Of a stretch of 64,000 nt of DNA, positions 35,439-47,475 are shown in pieces. This stretch comes from Brachionus koreanus (lineage: Eukaryota > Rotifera > Eurotatoria > Ploima > Brachionidae): assembly GCA_016987375.1 (NCBI GenBank), contig PJRA01000444.1, positions 1,071,634-1,135,633 on the forward strand, written 5' to 3'. How positions within the stretch are numbered: the stretch's first letter is position 1; each line of letters starts with the position of its first letter. A program made the position numbers and the translations under genes. The notes below the pieces were generated by a model. The model was not told the origin of the DNA, did not search any database, and saw nothing but the letters and a program-made list of their open reading frames with translations.

Positions 35439-37348
35439 TAATTTTTCTTTTCCATAAATTAATTTAAAATGTTAAATTTAAAAGCTATATATTTCGTATC
35501 TGGTCTAATTGTCTTTTAAATGATAAAGATGATAGTGATGATTTTAATAAATTATTTAAATTTTTTCCAAAATAAAAAGCTATCGAAACGAACATGAAAA
35601 CATATTATTTTTATCTCTTCGTTGCTTGAATTTTTCTCTTTTGGAAAGTTGCAACCAAAAATATTTATCTATCTATTTTCTGAAATTAAAAATAATGTTA
35701 AAATATTTAGCAAACAATATACCTATAATTATTTTGCATGGGTAATGCGGCTAAATGAAGCTAAACTTAAGAAATTTTTTTTGTCTTACGAAACTTTTCT
35801 AATTTTAATTTTGCATTTTAGTCTTCAGCATTTAAGCGTTTTTAAATGACAAATAAAAAAATCTTAAGTACTAATTAAAATAAATATTTTTTAGATAAAC
35901 TTGTAAATTCTTTGACTTTAACCTAGTTTTATTAAGTCGACATCTGATTATGCCTTATTAATGAGGATAGTTTTACACAATAATATTGACTAAAAATTTG
36001 GACGGCAATTTGCTGTTTTAGTCCTGAAACATTGCTGTTTGTAATAGGAAATTCTGAATGGAATTTTGCTTTAAATTGCTATAATCTTAACATATCTTTA
36101 AATTTATGCTAAAATAATCGGATAAGTTAATTAATGCTTTAAATTAACCAGTTGCCGATAGGTGATTTTACTTATCAATGGGCGTCAAAACCAATAACGT
36201 CAAAAGTTTAAATAATTATTTGCCGTTGTTTATGAATGAATAGTTTATTTTTAACTTAATGTATAATTTATTTTTTTAATTATTAATAATTAATAAAATG
36301 ATAATTTAGTATTTTTTGCTTGTTATGATTTGGCCGTGCTAATTCGTTTAACAATTTTTGCAAAAAAAATAATAAATGTACAATCTATATTTTTTAACAT
36401 CAAGCACATCTATTTGTCTGTTGAAATATTTTAGATACTCGGTACATTAATTAAATAGAATTGCTTTACGTCAAGACATTTGTCTGAGAGGAGTGTAATA
36501 AAATCCTTTTTTCCAGACCGACACTTCATTTTGATTAATGTATTATAATTAAAAATGAAATTTAGGCTAGGAAAAAAGGGTTTATGTCAAAATTTGTATG
36601 AATATTTTTTTCTATAATAAAGTAAAATTTTCAATAAACCGAAAAAAAAAATGATAATTTTTTCATTCTTTTAACCATGCCTTTAGGAAATTAAATTTAT
36701 TTTATATTCTAAAGCCAAAATATCAATAAACTTTAATTAAAAAGAGTTCTTTGTTAAAATCTTTAATCAATAGTTTAAAAGCTTTAAACACACATATTTT
36801 CAATATCCGACTTTCAGCAATAATTATTATAAGAATTAAAATTGATCACTTATTTTTCATCTTAAATTTCATTACAATTTAAATCAATTAATGAAGACAA
36901 GTGACTACATTTATTTTGAAAATAATAATTTTAAAAATAATATCACTCCTAATTAATCATTAAAATAATGTCAATACCGATTCATTCCTAATTGAAAGCT
37001 TATCATTCAAATTTTAAATCAAAATTTTTTTCTAAAGAAAAATTATTTAAATAAAAAAGATACTTAAATAATGAACATTTTTTTAATGTAATGCTTCACA
37101 CCGCCTCAGGTTTTCAGTAGTTCGCTAATAATTAATGTTAGCTGCCTGAGAAAATATGCCTTTTTCAATTTTAGATAATCTAAGGCAAATTATTTTACAT
37201 GTACCATCACTGTACTTAAATTCAAATAAGTTTGAATTAATTTTATTTATCAAAGTAACAATACGACAAAAATAATTTAAGATAAAGAAAAATAATAAAA
37301 ATAAATCAATTATGATTTTTTTCAAATTTTATTTTAAAACAAACAATT
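35439..37348. other. 1.9-kb intergenic region
   Basis: AT-rich on both strands. Short open frames near 35622-35849 (+) and 37125-37325 (-) have no recognisable features. No gene can be supported. Confidence 0.35.
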
Positions 37349-37465
37349 TTAGTTATTAATGAAAAATTGATATCCAACCCAAAAAATTAAATGAAGAAAA
37401 AATCCAATAACAATTGTTGCAGGAACAAGATTTAAAAAATAAATCCATCCTTCGATGGGCACCAT
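37349..37465 (-). CDS. PIG-Y-like single-span membrane micropeptide
   Basis: The 38-codon frame begins with an ATG 7 nt downstream of the CRCP stop. It reads MVPIEGWIYFLN, then a hydrophobic span LVPATIVIGFFLHLIFW, then VGYQFFINN and stop. From memory of human PIG-Y, its last ~26 residues align without gaps (LxPxTI ... FxHLxxWxG ... FxxN-stop), and both end at the same position. PIG-Y is a small ER subunit of the GPI-GlcNAc transferase and is about 71 aa with two spans. Only the second span is present here. Either a 5' exon splices in (a CTTTAG acceptor-like site lies inside the end of CRCP), or this is a shortened protein translated from a shared transcript. Mammalian PIGY is itself the second frame of a two-protein mRNA. 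Confidence 0.5.
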   Translation of the reverse strand: MVPIEGWIYFLNLVPATIVIGFFLHLIFWVGYQFFINN

Positions 37466-37472
37466 TTTCTTT

Positions 37473-37952
37473 TCAATTATCAAAATCGTTGTCTAAAGAT
37501 TCTGATTCAAAATTTTCTTCTGATTCTTGATTATCTGGTAAATTGTTCAGGATAAACTCCAACAGATTATCCATTTGTTCGATAGTAAAACGTTCTTCAC
37601 TATCTTCAATCAAAGATTGAAGTTCAACTGCACTTGAAGGACGATGATTTAGTAATTGCAATTTTTCCAGTTTAGTTAAATTGTATTCTTTAAATTTTTC
37701 ATCTAACTGTGTTAAGAAATTGTTCACAGTTTCAGCTGATTGTTTTACACAGGGTGTTTTCTCTAAATATTTAAGACTCTCGTATACAACTGTAGGTAAA
37801 TGTTTGTCAACGTTGGTGCTAAAATTAGAATTATTTGGATCGAGATTTTTCTTCTTTATTAACTTTTGAGCGGATTTTTCTTTTGTTTCCTTGAGCAAAG
37901 TGAAGACTTCAAAATTTGACAGGAGAGCAGCGTTTTTATTGACGATTTCCAT
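37473..37952 (-). CDS. CRCP: RNA polymerase III subunit RPC9 (CRCP)
   Basis: A single exon of 159 codons. RPC9 pairs with RPC8 in the polymerase III stalk and helps initiation in the nucleus. Family marks are MEIVNKNAALLSNFEVFTLL at the start, TVVYESLKYLEKTPC, then the HRDC-like helical region LTKLEKLQLLNHRPSSAVEL and EDSEERFTIEQMDNLLEFI, followed by an acidic tail. Length is close to the human protein (~148 aa). There are no introns, unlike most neighbours. A PIG-Y-like frame follows after 7 nt on the same strand. Confidence 0.92.
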   Translation of the reverse strand: MEIVNKNAALLSNFEVFTLLKETKEKSAQKLIKKKNLDPNNSNFSTNVDKHLPTVVYESLKYLEKTPCVKQSAETVNNFLTQLDEKFKEYNLTKLEKLQLLNHRPSSAVELQSLIEDSEERFTIEQMDNLLEFILNNLPDNQESEENFESESLDNDFDN

Positions 37953-39004
37953 ATATTTTTCTAATATATTAATTATTAAAATTAAGTCTTCTTTGTGATT
38001 GTGTAATTCCTGCTAGTATGACAAAAATCCAAGTTGTTAATACCAATGTAAAAAAAAACTTAAAATTTTTCAAAAATTAGTAAATGAATAATTTTATGAA
38101 AATAAATCGAATTACTAAGTTAACAAATAGTCGAATTTGCTTTGAATTGAAAAATTTCATTGATACTACCAAAATATTAATAAAAAAAAATTAAACTTGA
38201 TTTTTTTTTATTGGATTTAAATAAAATCTTTATTGTCATAGTGATTAGAATGCAATTTTAGAAGGATAAATCCAAAAAAATTGTCTTTTACTATTCAACT
38301 AAAATTAACAAAACATATTTAATTGAAAAGTATGTATGTATAAGCATTTATCACTAAAGATCCTACTTCTTTAAAAAAAAACAGTTATTTTAAGGCATAT
38401 TGAAGTTTATTATCAAAATTAAATGATCATGCTCAAATATTTTTTTTTTAATTTTTTAAAAATTTTTTTAATTAAAAAAATTAATGTTTAGTAAAGAATT
38501 ATAGGCCACAGTAAAGCATTTACATAAATCTGTAAGCTATGATGTGTTCAGTTGAAAATCTAAAATAGTTTTCGATATAAAAATATATGTCTTAATTTTA
38601 TTTATGACTCTTTTAAAATTCGAACGATTTCGTTTTATCGTTTAGAGTCTATTCCTTTCAATTGACCAAGGCTTTCATAAAATCCTGATCAAAATTTTTT
38701 ATTTAAATTTCCAAAAAATATATGCGGCTTTAATATTTAATTGAAATTTAATATTGTTTTTGCCAGAAAATTAATCATTAATAAAAAGAAAAAATATTTT
38801 AAAACGCTGTTTAAATTTCATCAAATTTTTTGATTTTTGAATAGGATTTTAATTTATAAAAATGCATTTAAATTTAATTGCGCATTTAAAATGTTTTGAT
38901 CATATTTGAAAAATGAAATTTGATTAAAAATTTTATTTTGCCGATTTTGACTTAATTTATTAAAATCATTATTAAAAACGAAAAATTCCTATGATCAAAC
39001 AAGC
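37953..39004. other. Intergenic AT-rich region
   Basis: Nothing recognised. It contains the upstream flank of CRCP. Confidence 0.3.
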
Positions 39005-39182
39005 ACATCTAGCGAAAAATTCGCGATTTTGTCAGTTCTGGATTAGGACAAACTATTCAAAAATTTACCAAAAATGTTTTCAGATGAGAAATTGTTCGCT
39101 GTAGACAGAGGCTTAAATAAACAAAATCAGAGGGTCTACGCAATTTTAGGCGAGGAAGCTGATTTAAAAGGAGGTAAAATTA
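39005..39182 (+). mobile_element. Tc1/mariner-superfamily transposase fragment
   Basis: One frame reads MFSDEKLFAVDRGLNKQNQ, then RVYAILGEEADLKGG (39074-39175). This is the block around the first catalytic Asp of IS630-Tc1-mariner transposases (FSDEKxF...VxxxxNxQNxRVYA). Preceding bases may hold the end of the DNA-binding part in another frame. The rest is missing. It differs from both other transposase relics in the window. Confidence 0.7.
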
Positions 39183-39836
39183 ATTTATTTTATTAATAAA
39201 AATTTTTCTTGATAATTTTAATAAATATGAGACCGAACAAGTTTTTCAATAGAGCAGAATTCAAAGATAAAACTAAACGAAATTAAATTAAATTGAACAC
39301 GTAATATTTTATAAAAGAATAAGAGATTTTGAAGAAGCTAAAGGCGCTTATTGTCATAAATGATATAAAAAAGAAAATTAAAATAAAGATAAATTTTTAA
39401 CTTCTTTTTTTCAATTTAAATTGTTGTACTATAATTAAATATTATTTTGTAGCTAAGGCATTAAGCTTTTGAACTTTATATAGTATCTTTATGCTAAAAT
39501 TGTTGAAATATTTATCTATATTCATATCCTAAATTTAAAAAAACTTGTAAAAAAGTCCTTGAAATCAACCTTTCATATATTTTAGAATTTTCCTTTTTTT
39601 AATAACTTAAATTCTAAATAATACAAATATGAAATTTCAAGTCAATATCTAATTTTGATCAAAATATATTTCAAAAAAAAAAGATCATTTTACTAAATTT
39701 TCAATTATTTAATAAATCCTTAAAATTTTGATGTTTTTTCATCATAACTTCTGAAAAAATCATCCGATCAAAATAAACTAAAGCTGGCACAAATTTTGCA
39801 GACTTCCGTAATTGGTGAAACCAAACCACAATACAC
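39183..39836. other. Intergenic AT-rich region
   Basis: Nothing recognised. Confidence 0.3.
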
Positions 39837-40182
39837 GAAAAATGGGCACTGTGAATTTTGGAGCAAATAACAAAATGAAAAATTTTAAATTAAAATATAT
39901 TTTTTACAAGGATCTAAAAATCGTTCTGCAAAATTTATCAACTGATACAAGGTTTGTATCACCGAAATTTAGTATGTACAACCGAAACTGTGCAATTTAA
40001 TTTTAATAATTTTCAAATGCATATTGTTTTGAATAATGGCAAAGTTTTTACACAGACTAAATTTATTTAATGTATCATTTGATAAATTTTGCAGAACGAT
40101 CTTTAGACCCTTATAAAAAAATATATTTTAATTTAAAATTTTTCATTTTTTTTGTTCCAAAATACACAATGTCCGAAAAATG
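39837..40182. repeat. MITE-like element with ~110-bp terminal inverted repeats
   Basis: The left arm (39837-39948) and right arm (40072-40182) are reverse complements with few mismatches. They share AAAAATTTTAAATTAAAATA and ATCGTTCTGCAAAATTTATC. The ~120-bp centre has no coding capacity. A single arm of the same family is at 17805-17908, and shorter related ends occur at 27930-28163. Confidence 0.85.
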
Positions 40183-40300
40183 TTTTGTCTAAATCGTAAA
40201 TGTCTTTTCTCTAGTTTTTTTATATGAAAACATTTTTATTTCTAAAATTAATTTAAAATTTTATTTTTTAAATTTATAGCTGATTAAATCATTTATTTAA

Positions 40301-41038
40301 TTAATAAGCATATTCGGGACCTCTAAAAACTTTTCTAGATTGAAATTTTTGATCATCATAATCCCATTTTTCCGCAATACGAGGCTTTTGCTCTTCCTTT
40401 AAATTTAAATTTTTGAGAATGATTGAAAAATTATTTGCAAAACTGAAACTCTTACCGGTAGGTAAATTCCTCTTGTTTGGATCATATTTAAAGCTTTCTT
40501 ATCCTCCCAATCCTAATATAATATAATTTTATTTCTTATATCATCAATAAAAATTAAATATTACGTTTGTATTGTATTTAAAATTATACCAAATAACACA
40601 AGCTCCAACATATCCTAAGAATAGTTTTGGTATCACCATTCTAAAAAGTGGTACTCGGTGTTGGCCGAAAATTGGAGAAAGTGCTTGAAACAAACGATCA
40701 GTAGGGCCCCTATATAATCGTCTGATCGGATTATAGATCATTCGTTCTAATTCAGGAACTCTGACCGGTTCACGTTCAGTTAGTTCTTGAGATTTCAACC
40801 AAATTTTACGTCGATTACGGTCTTCTTCACTCATTTTAAATGGCAAACGTTGTCTCTCATTAGAATACGGTTCAATAGGGAACGGTTTCTCATGAGCTGG
40901 AAAGTGGTCATAAGCTGTTGCTTCTTTTGTCCATTTTGTCTCCTGACTTAACAATTTTTTCACTTCAGCTTTTAAATTCTGTTTTAAGGCCTCTTTATTC
41001 TGATTTTCGCTCATCCCTCCTTCTTTGTTGTTGGTCAT
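40301..41038 (-). CDS. NDUFB6: NADH dehydrogenase 1 beta subcomplex subunit 6
   Basis: Three exons (41038-40565, 40512-40456, 40396-40301) give 208 aa. NDUFB6 is an accessory subunit of mitochondrial complex I with one membrane span. The conserved start of the vertebrate protein appears internally as RRKIWLKSQELTEREPV. The membrane span is MVIPKLFLGYVGACVIWYNF. A short C-terminal domain follows, ending PEYAY. About 70 hydrophilic residues precede the conserved part, so the protein is much longer than the human one (128 aa). A second Met eight codons in (41014) could also be the start. Confidence 0.85.
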
Positions 41039-41254
41039 TCTAAATTCTTTAATTTTTATTTTCTTCCGATCAAAGAATTTTAAATATTTTTAAACGAATT
41101 CTATTTCGTTTGAGTTGTTGAAAAATAAAAATAATTCTTAAGAAAATTCTGTTTATTATAAAATCATTATATTTGACATTGCTTTTAGATTTTTATTTAC
41201 AATGAATAAAAGAAAACTGAAAACTGTTTTTTTGCTAATTTTTACAATAATTAT

Positions 41255-44200
41255 CTATTCTTCAGAAATATCTGTCAAATCAAGAGAGAGTATTTTGCTA
41301 ACAATGCATTCATCTGCAACCGGATAAACTCCTATTAAAGCGTCAGAATGCTGAAAAAATTCTTCTTTCAACGAGATTACTATACACTGTAAGCCTTTTC
41401 GGGATTGATCTTTTATATAATTTGCAACTTTGCCAATATTTGTATTATCCAGAGCAGCATCTACCTCATCTAGAACAAAAAAAGGTGATGGATTGAAACT
41501 TCGTACAGCAAACAATAATGCTAAGGCTGCTACTGTCTTCTCACCACCGCTCAAATTGTCCATTTGTCTAAATCGTTTTCCTGGTGCAACACAATTGTAG
41601 ATTATTCCTTCGCTATATGGCTCTTCTACATTTTCCAATACTAAACTTGCTTGTGCTCCTTGATTCATACACAAAGATTTGTATATTTCATCTATGCGAC
41701 TATTTATGTGGTCAAAGCATTTTATGAATCTATCATAACGCTCTTGTTTTATCTTCATAAAAGAACTGCGAGCTTTTTTCGCCTGGAGTCGAGCTTTATC
41801 AAATTCGGCTGTAGTGCTTTCCCACATTTCAGTAACGGTGTCTAATCTTTAAAAAAAAAAAGAATTAATTTGAAAAACACAATTAAAAAAACATTATTGC
41901 ATTCTTTTAGCAGTTCTTTTTATTTGTAAAAGGAGTTAATTTTATTTTAATAGTAGTAAAAAATTGACAGTTATTAGTTGGGATACGTTTGATGAGTTTT
42001 TAGAATGGAATGTCTCATAAAATAAATGAAATAAGCAAACTATGTTGGCAGTTGAGTAAATGTTCATGTCCGTATTATTGATTTACTTTTTATTTTATCA
42101 AAAAAAAATACTTAAAAAGTCTTATAAAGACAAATTTTATAACAACATACTAACATCTTAAAACATCTTATAATTAGAAATATAGGAAATTAAAAAAAAT
42201 GCAACTGTAATAATTTGTAGATGTAACTGTCATGAAATTTAATCTGAGATAACATTAGTCAATAAAGGGATTATTTAAATTCATTTAATCATTGTCATTT
42301 GTTAAATTCTTGACAAACAAATCCAAACAAGATTTGATAGCAAAGGAGATTCACGCGTATTTGTTGACACGACAAGCAAACCAAACCAAAATATTTGAAA
42401 CGCCATTAGACAAATTCTCCAGACTCACAAATTGTATATAAATTAAATTTTTAACTTTTTTCCTTCTTCTACATATTTATAATTTTGTACTCAATCTTTA
42501 CGTAACAATTGGGTTTAAACGAAGGCGTAAGCCATTCGGACAAACCTGTGGACCCGCCCTAAATTATATTTTTAATAAAAAAATAAATTAGTCAATAAAG
42601 AAAAATAATTTCCCAAGTATTGTAAGAAAATTTCTCAGCTTTAATTTAAAACAAAAATCATTAAGATTGACAGAATATGACAGAGGCAATTAGAGTCATT
42701 AATTGATATTACTGACTAAAATTAATGATTTATGGCACAATATATAAATGAATATTTATTTACTTTTCGTCAACTCGATGATTTGGTATTTGGAAATTTT
42801 GTAGTATTTCTCTGAGTTCACTAACTCGACTTGAAATTCTTAGTTCTGTTCGTTCAATGTCATCCTCAGATTCAATCTAGAACAAAAATTATTCAAAATT
42901 ATTCGAAAATGTAAGTTATCTAAATTTATTAATTAAAAACTACATTTAAAAACTCAGTATCTAACTGCTTATAGTCAATTTTTATTTGAGCCTCTTTTTC
43001 AAAAATTACGGTCTGATCTTGAGTTGAAACAGTATTTAGAGTGCTTGGAGCTTTAAATGATTCGGATGTAGTATTCATATTTTGCAAAGCTGGAGGTTGT
43101 GATGCCAGTTCTTCTTCATTTATGTCATCCATAGAACCAATAATCATTGGCAAATCGATTAAATCAAGTTTTGAATTTTTTAGAATAGCATGTCGTTCTA
43201 ATTTTTTGTCCATTAATTTTGCTTCAATCGAATTAATTTTTTTTCTAAAATCATTTACTTCTTTATTGTTTGCAAATAGTTTTTTTTTTAGCTCGTTTAT
43301 ATCAGTTTCAAAGTTAGTCGCCTCAGTCCTTAATTCCTCAATTTGAATTTTTTTACTCTCAATTTGACTCTCAATCTCAGATATTGATTCTTTCAACACA
43401 TCTTCCTCTTTTTTCAAATTAACAAGTTCTTTTTCATTCTCTTTCAAGTCTTTTTCCCATTTGTTATAACTTTTTAAAGTATCACGTGACTTTTCAAATT
43501 CAAGCTGTGTTTTTAATCGAGTTTCTTTCTCTTTAAAAGCCATTCTTTCTTTCACTGTTTCTTGTTGGCCTGCTAGCTCTCGTTCTTCATAAATTCTGAT
43601 ATTATCAACCCCAATTTCATGACAGAAATTGCTGAAAACTTCATCTTCAATTTTATTTCTATCTAGTTTGATGTTTTTAATTTTAATCGATCTTTCTTGA
43701 ATTCTATCGGTTATTTCTTTAATTTTAGGATCATGTCCCAAATTTTCTTTTTTAGTTTGTTCTAATTCGTTTTCTAGTTTTAAAATTTGATCTCGCTCAG
43801 CCTTATCTTGGTTTTGCTTTGAATATTTCAATCGGTACTCCAATCCTTTTAAGTTAGCTCTTAGATCGCTCAATTCTGGTTCTTTTCTTTTAATTTTTAT
43901 TTGCTCTTTCAATTGCTCTGTCAGATGATCTTTTCTTTTTCTCAATGACTCCATTTGTTTTTCGTCCCAGCGTTTGGCTTTTTGTCTTAATTCAAATGAA
44001 CCACCTGAAATTAGGCCAGATTTTTGAAATAAAGTTCCATCCAAAGAAACAACTTTATGTCTTTTTGAACTGCCAAATGCCAAATTTCTAGCATCCTCAT
44101 CTGTTTCACAAACTAAGCAGTTTCCTACTGCGAACAAAAGAGCCTTTTTTATTTGAGGTGGATTGAACTTAATTACATCAAAGAGCATTTTTGTATGCTT

Positions 44201-46557
44201 TGGATCACGAATTTCCCTTAATCTTTCATCTAAAGTCGGAGCATCTATAAAATCAAGAGGATAAAATGTTTCGGACTGTATTCTTTGTTCCTTCATGAAT
44301 TGAATGCATTCACGAGCTGTTTTCTCACAGTCGACAACAATTGCATCCATACTCCTTCCCATAACTTTGGTAATTGCAAGTTGATATTTTCTATGCACAG
44401 GTTCGCAATGATCAATTAAACGTCCATGCTTTGTTAGAAAATTCTAAATTCAGATATGTTTATATTCAACCAAATTTACCACTCCGGGAAATTTTTTTTT
44501 TAGTTGCTCAATAGTTTCTGATTTTTTTTGATTACGGGCCGACTCACTTTTGTCAATCTTAATAGTTAAAAGTCAGATAAGAAGATTTAAATTAAACTTT
44601 TAATTGAAGTCATAAAAATAGAAATTTTTAATTAATCAATTTGAATTAGATTATTAGGAAATTTTCCAATAAGTCATCTTAGAAGGGATTTAAAAAAATA
44701 TTTAATTTTAGCAATGAAATAAAAATCACTTTTAAAAATCACTTAAAATTTTTATGAAAATTAGATTTTTTCTTTTATTAAAGTTTAATATAAGATCACT
44801 TAAACTTAAATGTTTTTATCTAATTTTTAAAAAAATTATTCGCTTAACAAACTAATTTTAAGAATATGATTTTAAAAAAGACTAATGTTCATTCACTTCT
44901 TGTTGATTAAATATTTTGATATTAAGATATAAAATTTACTTTGGCATCACCAATTTCATTAACTATTTTCGCATATTCATTCTCATAATCAACACATAGG
45001 ACTTTTGCTTTTTCAATTTCTTCATTCATTTGAACTTCAAGTTGCTTTTGTTGACTTATTTGGGCTTCAGTATTACTTGATAAAAATTAGTTCAAATATT
45101 TAGATCGAATTTTAATCAAAAAAGTACTTTATATATTCAATTAATTTGTTTAATTTTAGTTTTTGTTCTTCAAGTTCAAATTCTTTTTGCTTTATTTTCA
45201 AATTGGCATCATTTCTTTTTCTTGTTTCGTTATCCAATCTGTCTTGATCAAGTTTTTGTTCTCTTAGTAAACTATCTAATTGATCTTGAAATTGTGTATT
45301 TCTTTGAGCCACAACTTCTTTCAACTTCTGATATTCTCTCATTTGAGATTCTCTTAATTCTAAACTAATTCCTTGACTTAGATATTCTTGCTCAATGTTT
45401 TTTTCGAATTCCATTCTTTCCTCTTGCAAATTATTTAGCTCTTCTTCGATCTGTTTTATTTCATTTAGATGTGCGTCATTTGCCTTCAAAGCCGAATCTC
45501 TACATGTTTTCAACGATTCCATTTTTTTTTGAATATGAGACGAATTTTCTTTAGCTTTTATAAATTGAGGTTTTTTCTTGGCTAAATTGATTTCTAATTC
45601 TTTTATTTTTTCATCTAATTTGGATATTTCACGATTTTTTTGACCGTGTATTTTCTTTTTATCCTTTATTTCTTCATCAACTTTGTCCCTTTTGCTCTCA
45701 ATCGTTTTTATTTCTGACTTTTTTTTATCTAGTTCATCGTTTACATCCTCTGTTGCTTTTTCATTATAATAAAGCTGAAATAACCGAAGCTGTAACTCTT
45801 GTTCGTGCTTCAACAAATAACTTAAAATTATTTACGCAATTTTATTAAACAGAATTACCATTTCGTTTTTGAGTCTTTGATATTTTTCTGCCTCTTCTTT
45901 TTCAAGTCTAGCTTCTTTTTTTTGAGCAGCAACTCCTCTTTTCTTTTGAAAATTAGCTTGCGTTTCGTGTTCAGCTTTTTCCATTTCAGTTTTTAATTTT
46001 TCATATTCCTCTTTTAACTCAATTGATCTACTAATTTCTTCGAATACATGTGTTATTTCTTTAGCATTTTTAATCGCTATCGATTCAACTTGACCTTGGT
46101 AGACCAAAAAATTTTTCGCTCTAAGATAGATCCCAATTTTTTCAAGTTCTGTTTGATAATCAATGGCATTTATGACTTTTCCATCAATCCTGTATTCGGA
46201 CGAGGATCCAATTACGGTTCGAGTAAACTTTATCTCTTTGCCTATTTCATCTTGTAAAGTCTCTCTATTCTCCTCGTCCAATACTGAATCGATTTGTTCA
46301 TACGAATAAACAAAGCTTACGCTGGCACGATTCGAAGCTGGCTTCCCAATTGGAGCTCCATGAATCAAATCGCTCAGTTTTTTTACTCTTAAATTTTTGG
46401 TCGATTCCCCTAAAACAAAACTAATTGCATCCATCATATTTGATTTACCCGAACCATTAGGTCCTATTATTGCTGTGAATGATTTAAAAGGTCCTATTTT
46501 AACTGTGCCTTTGTAGGACTTGAAATTTTCAAGTTCAATATATTTTAAATAGCCCAT
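41255..46557 (-). CDS. SMC1A: Structural maintenance of chromosomes protein 1 (cohesin)
   Basis: Seven exons (46557-45859, 45807-45128, 45075-44940, 44557-44480, 44443-42944, 42876-42764, 41846-41255) give 1265 aa, beside 1233 in human SMC1A. SMC1 with SMC3 and RAD21 forms the cohesin ring in the nucleus. The head has Walker A GPNGSGKS (residues 32-39). Long coiled coils flank a hinge that contains [20 protein letters not shown] and [11 protein letters not shown]. The C-terminal head carries the signature NLSGGEKT and Walker [13 protein letters not shown]. The block [19 protein letters not shown] is specific to SMC1. The exon 1-2 junction is in phase only with the acceptor GTTGAAG. Intron 6 is 917 bp and holds a retroelement copy. 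Confidence 0.97.
42335..42590 (+). mobile_element. 3' end of an unidentified retroelement, copy 2
   Basis: It lies in intron 6 of SMC1, antisense to that gene. It ends an open frame with [18 protein letters not shown], then SRLTNCI and stop, matching copy 1 (18866-19170) at most positions. The shared 3' block (GTTTAAACGAAGGCG, GCCATTCGGAC) and A/T-rich TAATAAA tail follow. See copy 1 for the family argument. Confidence 0.6.
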
Positions 46558-46905
46558 ATTGGAAGTTCGGATCTCAATAAGCTTTAATCTAATCCACTAA
46601 TTTTGTTCTTGAAGATAGGTAAATTTTTGTAAGTTTTAATTCATAGCTTTTTATAAAAACAGTATCAAAAAGTATAGTACAGAGATCTATGCATTTTTTT
46701 TTGTAGAAGCTTTTTTCGATTTATTATACATTTGAATTGAAAATTTTGCTTAGTACGTAATTTTAATGAATAAATGGTTAAAAATTTAGTCTTATATCAA
46801 ATATTAAGAATCTAAGACTAGATTTATTTATAATTAATTTTAATGTTTTTCAGAATAAAATAATAGATTTGATATGATCGATTTAACATTGATTATTTGA
46901 AAAAT
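46558..46905. other. Upstream flank of SMC1
   Basis: AT-rich. It would contain the SMC1 promoter. No motif stands out. Confidence 0.3.
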
Positions 46906-46910
46906 TTCTT

Positions 46911-47022
46911 TTTATCTTTTATTTTTTCATCATTTTTGTCCCTTTTGCTCTCAATCGTTTTCATTTCTGACTTTTTTTATCTAATTAATCGTTAACATTT
47001 TCTTTTCCTTTTACTTTTTCAG
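46911..47022 (-). pseudogene. Duplicated fragment of SMC1 exon 2
   Basis: About 100 bases match bases ~45650-45760 within exon 2 of SMC1 in the same orientation. They share TTTGTCCCTTTTGCTCTCAA and TTTCTGACTTTTTTT, with roughly one difference in eight. It lies about 350 bp upstream of the SMC1 start, has no frame of its own, and ends at no splice site. It is a small local duplication, not an alternative exon. Confidence 0.75.
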
Positions 47023-47044
47023 TCAATGGCCTAATATTTTCAGT

Positions 47045-47210
47045 AGTGTTGGGTATCATCAGTGACGACCACTTGACCGCCAAAACTTTGTGTTGGCCGT
47101 ATACAAGAAAAAGTTTTAAAAATTTTCAAATATAAAATTTCGATAAGATAAAAGAATTGAGTATAAGAAAAAAAGTTAAATTTTAGAAATAAAGACGGCC
47201 AACACCTAAT
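47045..47210. repeat. Short inverted-repeat element, truncated copy of the 32568 family
   Basis: It matches the intronic element at 32568-32768 from GTATCATCAGTGACGACCAC through TTGGCCGTATACAA to AAAGAATTGAGTATAAG. The right terminal repeat is shortened to GACGGCCAACACC. Confidence 0.7.
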
Positions 47211-47475
47211 TATTATTTATTTGAATTTAATAAAGATATGAATCAGAATATTAAATTTTAAATAAAAAATGGTAAAAAGCATCCATAAAATTTGAGAAAT
47301 AAATTCGATTTTGTCTCATTAGAAAAATCATTTACAAATTCAAATTTGTATATATACACATTAATCTCCGAAAGGTAAGTTAAATAAAATATGTTGATTA
47401 TAAATGCATGACCTCTTTCTTGTTATATTTTGATCAAAAAAAAAAATTTACTGAATTTTTTTACAAAAAATAATA

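Noticed and set aside
35622..35849. 75-codon plus-strand frame
   Set aside because: AT-driven composition (Phe, Leu, Lys), no conserved motif, and no exon signals.
45807..45859. Apparent frameshift between SMC1 exons 1 and 2 (and the similar case in CFAP95 at 49297-49345)
   Set aside because: Using the next AG acceptor (GTTGAAG, ATGAAAG) restores the frame and improves the match to the families. These are not assembly errors.
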